Positions 36,795 to 49,139 of a stretch of DNA of 64,000 nt are shown piece after piece. This DNA is from Chimonanthus salicifolius. Lineage: Eukaryota > Streptophyta > Magnoliopsida > Laurales > Calycanthaceae. The notes under the pieces were generated by a model. The model made no database searches. It was not told where the DNA came from and saw only the letters and a program-made list of their open reading frames with translations. Where the stretch lies: the NCBI GenBank assembly GCA_013350335.1, contig CM023540.1, positions 3,286,001-3,350,000 of the forward strand, written 5' to 3'. Made by a program: the position numbers and the translations under genes. Every line of letters begins with the position of its first letter. The stretch's first letter is position 1.

Positions 36795-39691
36795 GAAACG
36801 AAGGGAATGATAAACGCGAAACGGGCTAGGCTTAGGAGCTTGGAGGATTGTTAATTTATATTTGTTTAAAGATACTCATGGGCATGTATTTTGAGTATCT
36901 AGAGTTCGAATGTAATAACTTAGAGATGAATTTGCTATGGTTGGATGTTTTACTGAACAATTATGTTATGATAATGATGATTAAGGACTTGACGTACTTT
37001 GCTATCTGAATGGAATAGAACTTAGTTCTATTATGGATTCCGCAATTTGAATGTTATGATTTTTATTCCGCATGTTGATATTGCTATGTGTGAACCATTT
37101 TAGTGGACTAAGTCCATGCACACATAGGGTTGGCCAGTTAAGGGTCGGACTTTGGAAGTTCGAACTTAGCTCACGTCGTGATGTCCCGCGCTCTATCACC
37201 CTACTCTGTTATATATATAAAAAAAATACTATGAATTTACGGGAAAAAGTGAGTTAAAAAGGGTGGGGCGTTACATGGCCGAACCCCATGGAAAGGAAAT
37301 TAATAAGGTGATTAGATCATGGAGGATCAAGGATTGATAATTTTTAAAAGAAGATTTTTGAACCATAGGGTTCAGCCATGGTGTATGGCCGAACCCCATG
37401 GAAGTATATTAATTTAGAAAGTGAATGGAAAAGGGTTGGATTGTCTCTATGGGTGAGGTTCGGCCATGGTGTATGACCGAACCCCACTAGAGTTTATTTA
37501 TGGAAGATGATTTCTAATTATGGAAGTTGGTTACTAAATTTGGAAACTATCTAAAAATAGAAGGAGAAGATTAAAATGGGAAAGTTTCTATTTATGGAAG
37601 GTGGATTTTTAGAAAAGATTTGAAGATAGGAAGAATGAAAGAATGGATAATCTCTGAGTGAAGTTCGGCAATGGTGTATGGCTGAAGCCCACTAGGGTTT
37701 ATTTCATGAATGATGCTTCGTAATTTAGAAAGTTTCTAATTAAGGATATGGGTCGGCCATTGCATGGCCGAACCATAATTTTATTATGGCTAAGATGCTA
37801 GATCAAGGATTAATGATTTTTGAAAGAGGGTTCATAATTTAGAAAGGTTATTATGTTTGATTGTTGGATCAAAAGAATAGAAAAGAAGAGGTGAGGTTCG
37901 GCCATGATGTATGGCCGAACCCCACCAAATATAGTTATGGATTTGGGGTTTCTTAGACATTGAATCATGTGGACTGACTTATTAATTTTAAAGGGTTGCA
38001 AAACATAAAAACCATGGAAATGGTTAAGGAAGTTTTAAATGTCTAAAATGATTTTAAGAAAAGAAAATGATGGACCATAGGGTTCGGCCAGTTTGTATGG
38101 CCGAACCCCATGATGAGACATTGGTTTTATTTTAAATGGAAATAAGGAATCCCATGGACCATTTTTATGGGCTATTGGTGATGTGAACCATGAATAAATA
38201 ATTGGATGTTTGAGCAAGAAAACAATGGATTTAAGTATGTATAACTGTGATCTTAGAGTATGTTATTTGTCATGAAATGTTAAGAATGGCAAAGGTGTGA
38301 ATAGATGGAAATAAGGAGACCATGGATGATGGCAATATTTTAATTAGAGGATAAAATGAAAGATCATGGGTTCGGCCATGGTGTATGGCCGAACCCCATG
38401 AACCATGGTAATGGGGTATTGATTAGCCTAAGCATGTTTTAAATGAATAGAATGAACAATGGCATAGAATGAACAATAGCATAGAATATAAATATGGGTA
38501 AACATGCAAGATCATGGGTTTGGCCATGGTGAATGGCCGAACCCCATGGGGATTGGTTTATGGACTTAAAATATTGTAAATCAAGTGGGACTTGGTTTTG
38601 ATTGATTTTATATTATAAGGTAACAAGGCCTCACAACGTGGTTACGATCGTGAGCGGTTACCGGACGAAAGACGCAAGAACACATTAGCGGTCTTTGGTA
38701 GGATTCCACCTCTTTGAAACCATGGGTTTATGTACATTTGTTTTATCTTATTTTTGATGAAATTTATGTTGCAAAGGATATTTTTTAATATTGTGATTTT
38801 AATGCTATGTTTATATGATAAAATAGCATGTGTTGGATATGTTTCAAAATATGATTTTAAATGTTATGTTTATGTTATAAAATAGCATGTGTTTCATTGG
38901 CATCTCAAGCATGGCATGGGGTGAAGGATTTGTAACCGGAGGGTCCACACTTCGTCGGGGCATCTGAAAAACCTATGTGGGGTACCTTGATGTGCTTTTC
39001 CATCAAGAAGAAACCGGAGGGTCCACACTTCGTCGGGGCGTCTTAAAGACCTATGTGGTGGGTACTTTTATGTACATGTGATGGGTGGGACTCATTGCTG
39101 GTATGGTTTATATGGTTTTTGACGTTACGATATTATTATATATGTTTTGTACTGACCATGTGTTAGCCGTAACTGGAAAACCTACTGGGCGCGTTGTTCT
39201 AACTCCCTACTTCTACCCTAGAGGATGACACAGGAAATCAGGGGAACGATGAACGCAAGACGGGTCAGGCATAGGAGCTTGGATGATTTAGTTTATATTT
39301 TGAATAAAGTTACATATGGACATGTATTTGAGTAACTAGTTTCCGGTCATGTAATAACTTGGATTAGTTCGATGATTTATTGGATAATTATGATATTTTA
39401 ATTATGGATAAGGACTTGACGTACTTTGCTATCTGAATGGAATAGAACTTGGTTATATTATGATTCTGCAATTTTGATGTTATTTATTCTACATGTTTAT
39501 ATTGCTATGTGTGAACAGTTTTCATGGACTGTATCCATGCACACATAGGGTTGGCCAGTTGAGGGACGGACTTTGGAAGTTCGGACTTCGCTCGCATCGT
39601 GACTTCCCGCGCTCTATCACGCTACTCTGTTATAAAAAAAAAAAACTCTGATTTACGGGAAGAAGCGAGTGCAAAAGGACGGGGCGTTACA

Positions 39692-42101
39692 GAACCCGTG
39701 GCCTACCATTTTCACACTTATTTACCAAATTCCCATTAGTCTAAATCTTTAGTTAATATTGCATTCTAATATACCAAACATAGTCCCTATGTCCACGAAA
39801 CAATCCCCTTGGCGTTCGGCCATACACCATGGCCGAACCCATGGTCTTTCATTTTTTACCATATTTACAATAATGCCATTCTTACGATTTTTATGCATTA
39901 ACCTAATGATAAACAAGTTAATCATTTAAGATACATCAACCTTATGCTCAGGAAACATTCCCCATGGGGTTCGGCCATACACCATCTCCGAACCCATGGT
40001 TCATTGATTTCACTTAATTACAATAATGCCATTATACATATCCATAGCCTTTTGCCTTCCTTATTTTCATAAAGTTTAAGTTCCCAAAATAATCCATAAT
40101 AGTTCATGGGGTTCGGCCATACACCATGGCCGAACCCTATGTCCAATATTTACACATATTTACAAGATTGCCATTCATTCCATCAACTTATGTTTGAGTT
40201 CCATTAATTCTACATAATTACCAAAATGCATCCATGGCTATCATAACCCATAATCCAATCCTTTCAAACATTAAAAACCATAAATCATTCCCCATCGGGT
40301 TCGGCCATACACCATGGCCGAACCCATGGTCTATCATTTTCAAACTTTCCATTCTTAGATCCTTTCTAAATTAAACTCCACCTTCCATAAATCAAGGTTC
40401 CTTCCAAAGACAATCCAAAAGTCTATAATTAGATAGTTTCCAAATTTAGCATGCATCCTTCCATAATTAGATAGGTTCCAAATTTAGCATGCATCCTTCC
40501 ATAATTAGATAGTTTCCAAATTTATCATCCATCCTCCATGATCTTCATTTAACCAATCATCAAAATAAGTCCAATTATTAGAATCTTTGTAAATCTAATA
40601 AAACATCTTCCATGGGGTTCGGCCATACACCATGGCCGAACCCTATGGTTCATAATCCCCTTTTTAAAATTATTAATCCTCGGTCCTCCATGATCTAATC
40701 ACCATATTAATGTCCTTTCCATGAGGTTCGGCCATACCCATAGCCGAACCCTATGTTTCCATTTTTCCTCTTTTCATGATCAAATTGCATCTAAGAAAAC
40801 ATCAACACAAATCCATTTAAAATAAATCATTATCCTTTCCATGGGATTCATCCTTCAAAATCCCATAATTATAATCAACACAACTCCATTCAAAGCCTTT
40901 AAAATCCTATAATTATTCCATGGTTTTCATCCCATAAAATAACCAACAACCTTCCATGGGGTTTGGCCATGCACCATGGCCGAACCCTATGGTCTATTCT
41001 TTCCATTAAAATCATCATATTCATCTTCCAATTTTTCTTCTATGGGGTTTGGCCATACAACTTGGCCGAACCCTATGGTTCCTTTCTTTTTAATCAAAAA
41101 CATCAAATCACTTACCGGTTCCGTGACTCCTTCAGTTTTCCTTCGGTTGTTCTTGATCTTCCAATTCTTTTTTCCCTTGGCCTCCTTGATCCCTCAAAAA
41201 GCTGAGAACACCTCTTGCTAAGGTGCAAACCAGCGTCAAGACCTTTGTTTAATAATGTAATGTCGTGTGCCTCTCCTTCTCTTATAAAAACTCCCAATTG
41301 GTTCTATTTTAGAAGCTACCAAAACCCCCTTAAATTAGCCATTGCCATGTGCTCCTTTGTCTCTCTAAAATAGCAAGTGCCATGCGCCCCATTGTCTTGT
41401 GAGATAAACAATTGCCATGTGCACCTTTGTTTTATAGAAATTCCAATTAATCCCAATATTAGAAGGTGCTATGCGCCCCTCCTTGCTTTCTTTTATTAAA
41501 CCTATCCTTGGTCCCAACTTAGACAATGTCATGTGCCCCTTCCCTTTAAATTAGCCATTGCTAATGCCATGTACACCTTTCTTATTTTGGAGAGTCCTCT
41601 ATTTTTAGAATAAGCCAATGAGCCCCTTGTTGCCTTTATTAATCCTCCATTGGTTCCTAACTTAGAAGGTGCCATTTTAATCAAAGAAAGACCCCTCTTT
41701 ACATACTCCAACCCATGCGCATATCTCATATGCGGCTAAGGTAATCTCTATATTTATTTGGACATCTTCTTTATTTAATAATTCCCTAATATCACTCTTA
41801 ATCAAGGGAAATGATCCTTTTAAAAATACTACAACATATTATGCGCATATCACATGGATATGCATATCTCCCACTCACCATGCGCATATCCTTAATCCAT
41901 ATCCCTTATTTTTAATTATGTTTCATTACCATTTAAATTCAACCACATTTAAATTTATTTGAAACCATTTATCAAAATCGTTGGGTCTTAATTGGGCCAA
42001 TGACCCAACACATTACCCATCCAAGGTTCATATTTAATAATTCACAAATTCAATGGGTAATTTCCATAAATATTTATAACTTGAAAATCCGGGGTTTTAC
42101 A
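39692..42101 (-). repeat. Element B 3' LTR, initial part
   Basis: Continuation of B's 3' LTR after C; the minus-strand start TGTAAAACCCCGG is at 42101. It holds eight hairpins (39813-41073), a GTAAGT donor-like site (minus, 41110-41115), and a leader with AAGAGGTGTTCTCAGC. Confidence 0.9.
39813..41073 (-). repeat. GGTTCGGCC hairpin cluster of B 3' LTR (8 copies plus one split by C)
   Basis: Copies begin near 39813, 39966 (right arm decayed to ATCTCCGAACC), 40109, 40298, 40616, 40724, 40960 and 41045. The split copy is 20490-20515. Loops read ACACC on the plus strand in most copies (GGTGT in LTR sense). Confidence 0.9.
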
Positions 42102-42600
42102 ATACAACCCTCATTTTAAAGTTTTCGTCCAAAAAATCGAGTAAAGTAGGGTTTCAAATATTTACATAAATAGCTCAGGATGAGCTGTCCTCATTTCCGA
42201 CTCGAGTTCCCATATGGCTTTCTTAATGCCATGTCGATCGCATACCACTTTGACAAACTGGAATGCTCGGTTCTGTTATACTCTTTTGTTCTGTGTCCTC
42301 CAATCGGACAGGTTTTTCGACGTACGTCACGTCGCTTTGGATTTCTATGTCTCACACGTTTAGTACATGAGAATTCTACCAACGGCAAGTGATCCTCCCA
42401 TTTAAAAATTAACCAATACTTCTCCATTTTAACCCTTTAAAATCATTTACTATTAACATCAACCTCCCATTTCGGTATGCCTTCACCAATAGACATCTTG
42501 ACCCATATTTCCTCCATTTCCGAATCTATTCGTTGTTCCTGTTCAATCTTGTCAATTACCACTTAATTTCATTCATATCAACCTATGAGTTGCATTCTCG
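42102..42600 (-). pseudogene. Element B integrase/chromodomain scraps
   Basis: On the minus strand, 42600-42440 matches the RNase H-integrase linker of A and C (a run like GAACAGGAACAACG). The integrase core is mostly deleted. WEDHLPLVEFS (about 42395-42360) then joins directly to the pre-chromodomain region, and a decayed chromodomain runs to about 42172. A weak purine tract precedes the LTR at 42101. It cannot encode an integrase. Confidence 0.8.
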
Positions 42601-44070
42601 TAAAATTTACTCTGTCTCATGTTATCCCTTTTTCTCGTGAACCCATTTGCGATCTTATGCAAATCAATATATTATATTTCACTTTACCTGCTACTAAGGT
42701 ATTTTCCATACGTATTTGCTCTATACGTTCATTCGTCTACTCTCTGTGTGAGGTAGCTTGCCAATACGAGGCTATGCTCAAGTCTTTTGCTGATTCCATT
42801 TTAACTAGGTTTCTAGCTGCACTCTCCTGGAACTCCATCGGCTAACTACAGAGTCAGGTGATCAGTCTCACTCGGCAGTCACCCATAGCTTCCCATTCGA
42901 GTTTCACTAGACTCTTAACTTTTCCATTAAATACATCTCCAAAGGTAAGCATATCTTTATTTGTTCATAAGTCACCATGTAACTAACACCTTCTGTTCAA
43001 AACTTCTATGATACCTAGTATCTCTCCATACTAACTTTCCTTTGAAAGAAGTCGTAATATGACTAACGTCTTTTTATTATACCATGGAATGTAAATCGAA
43101 AACATGTCCCTATCATTAGATCCATATGTCTTCTTATGAGACCAACAGGTCCATCATACTACCGACATGTCTACCTTGGTATCGATACCTGACATTAATC
43201 CAAACCACCACGGGAATCACCATTCGCGGTTATACACATTCATCCCTGGTACCACTCTATTAGTGAGTATCATCTATCCTGGTTGACTACCATCCATGAA
43301 TATAACCCCCCTATGGGTATAATCCCTTCATGGGCATAATTAATCCAGGGCGCATCCTCTACCCTAAGATATTTTATCCATAGAAACAACACTCCAAAGA
43401 GTCACTACCTGACTGTGGCAACCATATCAAATCACAAATATACCACGTCCCTTAGCAAGACTTAGAACCCATGACTTACTAAGAGGACGACCCACGTCCA
43501 ACGTGATCAAGTCTACCACGCCCTGCATCCCTTCACCCCAAGGGTGATTAAGTCAAATTCTAAGGCGGTCGGTCTACGTCTAACAAAGCTTGCACCACCC
43601 CCACGGGGTAAAATATCAGCTAGTTCTGTGCATCCACGCACGTCAAGTGTACGAAATAGCCGTGAGAGTGCCCTCCAGCGCGTAACCTGCGAGGGTCCTA
43701 CTCCTCAACGGTAACCCTACGAGACCTAATCTCTGTATTTCTTATCGTGGTTCCCACGGTCTCATAGCTAGTCTAAGCCATACTCATAAAATCTACATAC
43801 TTATCTCATCAATATTACGTGAGAGACGCACCCATGCTACATCTCAATAAAATCAAGTGACCTCGTCACCCACATCTCAATGCCCAAGTCCTCATAAACT
43901 GTTAAATTTGCATACTTTATTGTAATTTATTGAAACTTCTCATCCATGGAAAGATGATATCTATCCATATATCCATCATATTTACCATGGGGCCACTGTA
44001 TCTATTGTGGGATCCATATATCGTCATTGTCTATCAATAAGGAATACTATAGTAAGTGCAGTGGGCATTT
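42600..44070 (-). other. Unrecognised block replacing RT and RNase H in element B
   Basis: About 1.47 kb lies where A and C have RT and RNase H, but I see no RT motif (no FIDD, no LDYRKLN) in any frame and no similarity to other parts of the window. It is less AT-rich than its surroundings. No terminal repeats or TSD were seen at its edges. It could be captured host DNA, an old insertion, or strongly decayed pol. Confidence 0.6.
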
Positions 44071-44619
44071 GTTGTACTATGGTGTTAGTAACATATGGGA
44101 AGGCAGTAGATCAAATAACGCATAAGCATATGAACTACAAAACACTGCCATACCTTGAATTACTGAATGGTCCACTGTCTCTGGAGCGGAAGTTGAAGTA
44201 TTTAGTCGTCCAGATCCTTGTGACTAAGCTAGTCGAGCAGAACGACGGAGAGAACCCCTGAACTGAGGAGATCTTTTGCTCTGTGGACACTCTCTTTTGA
44301 AATGGCCCTGTTGACCACACCGGAAACAGGAACTTCCAGTGGAACCAGTGAAGGCTGAAGATCTCCAAAAGTAGGGTTTGAATCTTTTGTGAGGGCAAAA
44401 AGTATTTCCCCCACCCCGACTTTTTCGGTCATGTGTTTCATTGGGGGTTGCGTCCCTATTTCTGCTCAAGAGTTGCTGTAGAACGGAAGTGACTACTGTT
44501 TGTACTAGGTTCCGTAATTCAAGAGGTACTTCAAGAACGTTTGCACTGTCCTGAGCCTCTCCGTTATGTTCTTCTTCCTTTTGTTGGCTCTGTTGCGTTT
44601 GTCTTCCTTTTGGAGGCAT
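44071..44619 (-). pseudogene. Element B gag with internal deletion, plus protease scrap
   Basis: The minus-strand frame 44619-44224 starts MPPKGRQ and keeps the acidic N-terminus and LRNLVQTVVTSVLQQ, homologous to gag of A and C. It then jumps to a basic linker and an intact zinc knuckle (CFRCGQQGHFKREC). The central gag domain with the WWEVVEKQ and HYFPEEE motifs is deleted. Beyond the stop, 44185-44071 still matches the protease start ([13 protein letters not shown]) but loses DSGAS in a frameshift. The surviving product would be an RNA-binding fragment without the assembly domain. Confidence 0.85.
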
Positions 44620-44915
44620 TTTTCCTAAGTCATGGAAACATCGGTTGACATAGCTTCTAGGTAAAGTTTGTGTTCTTCATAGTTTAGGGAAATTCCCAAA
44701 TAAACATCTTGTGTTTCTTGTCCTTGGAGAAATTGCCATATCAGTACTCTTTGATTTTTCTTTGTTTTCGGGGAACATATCCTATTTTACTATATTGGAC
44801 AAATCTGATTATTTTGACTTTACTTCATTTGCTATCATCCGTCAAAGTCTAACGCAGTAAATTAATGCACGGGGACCGGATTAATTTACTCCGAAAGATT
44901 CAGTGTTTCGGTTTC

Positions 44916-44927
44916 GCTCTGATACCA
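44916..44927 (-). promoter_or_regulatory. Primer-binding site of element B
   Basis: The minus strand reads TGGTATCAGAGC, an exact initiator tRNA-Met complement, two bases inside the 5' LTR. Confidence 0.93.
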
Positions 44928-45394
44928 ACTGTAATGCCCCACCCATTTTCACTCGTTTCTTCCCGTAAATCAGAGTTTATTTTTTTTTATAACAGAGTAG
45001 AGTGATAGAGAGCGGGACGTCACGATGCGAGGTAAGTCCGAACTTCTAAAGTCCGACCCTTAACTGGCCAACCCTATGTGTGCATGGACTCAGTCCATGA
45101 AAACGGTTCACACATAGCAATATAAACATGAGGAATAAAAATCATAACATGCGGAAACATAATAGAACACAGTTCTATTCCATTCAGATAGCAAAGTATG
45201 TCAAGTCCTTAATCATCATTATCATAACGTAATTATCTAATAAAATATCCAGCCATAGCAAATTCATCTAAGTTATTACAATTCGAATTCTAGATACTCA
45301 AAATACAAGCCCATGAGTATCTTAAACAATATAAATTAAAAGCATCCAAGCTCCTATGCCTGGCCCTCCTTGCTTTCATCGTTCCCCTGATTTC

Positions 45395-47774
45395 CTGTGT
45401 CATCCACTAGGGTAGAAGTAGGGCATTAGAACAACGCGCCCAGTAGGTATTCTAATTAGGGTTAACACATGGGTTAGTACCAAAAATCCAGATATAATAT
45501 ATATCAAAACCAGTTATAATAAATCATACCATACTTATAAAGCATCATATCCAAAATAGTGTATGATAATAGAGATCCAATCATACCGATAAAAACCAGA
45601 AATCTTGCATGATAATAATCATGCCGATCAATGACATGCCATGTTATCATATGCAATGAGTCCCACCCATCACATGTACATAAAAGTACCCACCACATAG
45701 GTCTTTTAGACGCCCCGACGGAGTGTGGACCCTCCAGTTACATTTTATACATAGTATCCTCTTGATGGAATGCTTCTCATCAAGGTATCCCCCACGATTC
45801 TATTACGGACGCCCCGACGGAGTGTGGATCTCCGGTTACCTTTCATACATAGTATCCTCTTGATGGAATGCTCCTCATCAAGGTATCCCCCCCACGAATG
45901 TTTTACGGACTCCCCTACGGAGTGTGGGTCTCCGGTTTCCGTTCATCCCTCCCATGCCATGCATGAGATGCAAATGTCCACATGCTATGCAATTATACAA
46001 ATCATAGCATTTAAAAGCTCATATTTGAAACATATACCAGACATGTTATTTTATCATATAAACATAGCATTTAAAACTCACATTTTGAAACATATCTATT
46101 GCAATATAAATTCATCAATCAAGATAAAAACAATGTACATAAGCCCATGGTTTCAAAGAGATGGAATCCTACCAATGACCGCTAATGTGTCCTTGCGTTT
46201 TTCGTCCGGTAACCGTTCACGATCGTACAGACCTTGTAAGGTCCCGTTACTTTATAATATAATAACCAATCAAAACGAAGTCCCACTTGATTTTCAATTA
46301 TTTTAAGTTCATAAACCAATCCCCATGGGGTACGGCCGTACACCGTGGCCGAACCCATGGCCTACCATTTTCACACTTATTTACCAAATTCCCATTGGTC
46401 TAATCTTTAGTTAATATTGCATTTTAATATAGCAAACATAGTCCCTATGTCCACCAAAACAATCCCCTTGGGGTTCGGCCATACACCATGGCCGAACCCA
46501 TGGTCTTTCATTTTTGACCATATTTACAATAATGCCATTCTTACCACTTTTATGCATTAACCTAATGATAAACAAGTTAATCACCTAAGATACATCAACC
46601 TTATGCTTAGCAAACATTCCCCACGGGGTTCGGCCAAACACCTTCGCTGAACCATGGTTCATTAATTTCACTTAATTACAATAATGCCATTATACATATC
46701 CATAGCCTTTTGCCTTCCTTATTTTCATATAGTTTAAGTTCCCAAAATAATCCATAATAGTTCATGGGGTTCGGTCATACACCATGGCCGAACCCTATGT
46801 CCAATATTTTCACATATTTACAAGATTGCCATTGATTCCATCAACTTATGTTTGAGTTCCATTAGTTCTACATAATTACCAAAATGCCATCCATGGCCAT
46901 CATAACCCATAATCCAATCCTTTCCAACATTAAAAACCATAAATCATTCCCCATGGGGTTCGGTCATACACCATGGCCGAACCCATGGTCTATCATTTTC
47001 AAACCTTCCATTCTTAGATCCGTTCTAAATTAAATTCCACCTTCCATAAATCAAGGTTCCTTCCAAAGACAATCCAAAAGTCCATAATTAGATAGTTTCC
47101 ATATTTAGCATACATCCTTCCATAATTAGATAGTTTCCAAATTTAGTCTGCATCCTTCCATAATTAGATAGTTTCCAAATTTATCATCCATCCTCCATGA
47201 TCTTCATTTAGTCAATCATCAAAATAAGTCCAATAATTAGAAACTTTGTAAATCTAATAAAACATCTTCCATGGGGTTCGGCCATACACCATGGCTGAAC
47301 ACTATGGTTCATAATCCCCTTTGTAAAATTATTAATCCTTGGTCCTCCATGATCTAATCACCATATTAATTTCCTTTCCATGGGGTTCGGCCATACCCAT
47401 AGCCGAACCTTATGTTTCCATTTTTCCTCTTTTCATGATCAAATTGCATCTAAGAAAACATCAACACAAATCCATTTACAATAAATCATTATCCTTTCCA
47501 TGGGATTCATCCTTCAAAATCCCATAATTATAATCAACACAACTCCATTCAAACCCTTTAAAATCCTATAATTATTCCATGGTTTTCATCCCATAAAATA
47601 ACCAACAACCTTCCATGGGGTTTGGCCATGCACCATGGTCGAACCCTATGGTCCATTCTTTCCATTAAAATCATCATATTCATCTTCCAATTTTTCTTCT
47701 ATGGGGTTCGGCCATACAACTTGGCTGAACCCTATGGTTCCTTTCTTTTTAATCAAAAATATCAAATCACTTAC
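45395..47774 (-). other. Putative LTR intron in B 5' LTR
   Basis: The minus strand has GTAAGTGATTTG at 47774. TTCTAATGCCC, a pyrimidine tract, CCCTAG and GACACAG end at 45395. Length is about 2.38 kb and all nine hairpins lie inside. Confidence 0.45.
46328..47733 (-). repeat. GGTTCGGCC hairpin cluster of B 5' LTR (9 copies)
   Basis: Copies begin near 46328, 46472, 46627, 46768, 46957, 47275, 47384, 47619 and 47705. They match those of the 3' LTR one to one, including the split copy, and differ by point changes. Confidence 0.9.
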
Positions 47775-48940
47775 TGGTTCTGTGACTCCTTCGGTTTTCC
47801 TTCGGTTGTTCTTGATCTTCCAATTCTTTTTTTCCTTGGCCTCCTTGATCCTTCACAAAGTTGAGAACACCTCTTGCTAATGTGCAAACCAGCGTCAAGA
47901 CCTTTGTTTAATAATGTAATGCCGTGTGCCTCTCCTACTCTTATTAAAACTCCCAATTGGTTCTATCTTAGAAGCTACCAAGACCCCCTTAAATTAGCCA
48001 TTGCCGTGTGCTCCTTTGTCTCTTTAAAATAGCAAGTGCCATGCGCCCCATTGTCTTGTGAGATAACAATTGTCGTGTGCACCTTTGTTTTATAGAAATT
48101 CCAATTGATCCCAATATTAGAAGGTGCTATGCGGCCCTCCTTGCTTTCTTTTATTAAACCTATCCTTGGTCCCAACTTAGACAATGCCGTGTGCCCCTTC
48201 CCTTTAAATTAACCATTGCTAATGCCGTGTACACCTTTCTTATTTTGGATAGTCCTCTATTTTTAGAACAAGCCAATGAGCCCCTTGTTGCCTTTATTAA
48301 TCCTCCATTGGTTCCTAACTTAGAAGGTGCCATTTTAATGAAGGAAAGACCCCGCTTTAGAGACTCCAACCCATGCGCATATCTCATATGTGGCTAAGGC
48401 AATCTCTATATTTATTTGGACATCTTCTTTATTTAATAATTCCCTAATATCACTCTTAATCAAGGGAAAGGATCCTTTTTAAAATACTACAATATATGCG
48501 CATATCACATGGATATGCATATCTCCCACTCATCATGCGCATAGCGTTAATCCATATCCTTTATTTTTAATTATGTTTCATTACCATTTAAATTCAACCA
48601 CATTTAAATTTATTTGAAACCATTTATCAAAATCGTTGGGTTTTAGTTGGGCCAATGACCCAACACATTACCCATCCATGGTTCATATTTAATAATTCAC
48701 AAATTCAATGGGTAATTGTCGTAAATATTTATAACTTGAAAATCCGGGGTGTTACATAAGAGGGGCGCATGGCACCTTCTAAAAGAGACACAAAGAGGGG
48801 GCGCACGGCACTAGACAGTTGCCTTCTAAAAACCTTCTAAATATGGGATTAAGTGGAGGTTTTTATAAAAGAAAGAACCACAACAAGGGCACACGGCAAT
48901 TGTATCTTAGCACCTTCTAAATTGGAACCAATTGGAAGTC

Positions 48941-48948
48941 TTATAAGG
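48941..48948 (+). promoter_or_regulatory. TATA-like box in A 5' LTR
   Basis: TTATAAGG preceded by AACCAATTGG (CAAT-like), about 200 bp before the donor-like site. The same sequence occurs in the 3' LTR at 63823-63830. It is the best candidate for the U3/R promoter. Confidence 0.4.
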
Positions 48949-49139
48949 AAAGGAGGGAAGAGGCGCACGGCAATACACATACACCCAAGGCCGAATTTTC
49001 TCTTTCTTTCAAGTCTCATTCTCGGCTTTCATAATACACAAAGGAAGAAAAGGCAGCCAGCAAGTGAAAGATCAAAAAGGAAGAGAAGGATTGGAAGAGC
49101 AAGAACAACCGAAGGAAAAACGAAGTAGTGGCGGAACCG

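Larger units (their letters stand above)
33549..37275 (+). mobile_element. Solo LTR E
   Basis: Complete plus-strand LTR of 3727 bp (TGTAATACCCCGG to GGGTGGGGCGTTACA) with TSD TGGCC at 33544-33548 and 37276-37280, inside the right arm of a C hairpin. It has six hairpins beginning near 34674, 34744, 34922, 35124, 35250 and 36059. A GC-type donor-like site (CCG then GCAAGTG) is at 34629 and acceptor-like GATACAG ends at 36794. A (TC)n tract lies at 34441-34464. Confidence 0.92.
33343..38545 (+). repeat. GGTTCGGCC hairpin cluster of C 3' LTR
   Basis: Copies begin near 33343, 33428, 33527 (split: its right arm resumes at 37276), 37369, 37457, 37664, 37751 (compact), 37894, 38079, 38369 and 38517. 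The six copies of nested E are listed with E. Confidence 0.9.
20516..39691 (+). mobile_element. Element C: Tekay/Del-type chromovirus with both LTRs
   Basis: Plus-strand element with TSD GAACC at 20511-20515 and 39692-39696, inside a hairpin of B's 3' LTR; the intact target is at 46328-46356. The 5' LTR is 20516-27758 (about 3189 bp without D), internal 27759-32586, and the 3' LTR 32587-39691 (about 3373 bp without E). The internal part has PBS, gag, protease, RT, RNase H, integrase, chromodomain and a purine tract in the normal Ty3/gypsy order, but all reading frames are interrupted. Confidence 0.93.
32587..39691 (+). repeat. Element C 3' LTR (split by E)
   Basis: Begins TGTAACACCCTGG and ends GGACGGGGCGTTACA. 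Compared with the 5' LTR it has an extra block of about 180 bp (33373-33548) bounded by hairpins. Donor-like GTTAGT is at 33297; acceptor-like GACACAG ends at 39233. E interrupts it at 33549. Confidence 0.9.
19073..48756 (-). mobile_element. Element B: rearranged non-autonomous chromovirus
   Basis: Minus-strand element with both LTRs: 5' LTR 48756-44930, internal 44929-42102, 3' LTR 42101-39692 plus 20515-19073. TSD TAAGA is at 19068-19072 and 48757-48761. Without inserts the LTRs are about 3827 and 3848 bp. The internal region is only 2828 bp: gag N-terminus, zinc knuckle, protease scrap, a 1.47-kb unrelated block, then integrase and chromodomain scraps. Element C lies in its 3' LTR. Confidence 0.9.
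44930..48756 (-). repeat. Element B 5' LTR
   Basis: An uninterrupted 3827-bp LTR, useful as the reference copy. In LTR sense: TGTAACACCCCGG at 48756, leader, GTAAGT donor-like site (47774-47769), nine hairpins, CTTGATG tandem (45930-45700), acceptor-like GACACAG (to 45395), poly(A)-like stretch, terminus at 44930. It shows intact versions of the targets hit in the 3' LTR. Confidence 0.93.

Noticed and set aside
44007..44261. An 84-codon plus-strand frame in element B
   Set aside because: Its 3' part is the antisense of the gag/protease remnant of B.
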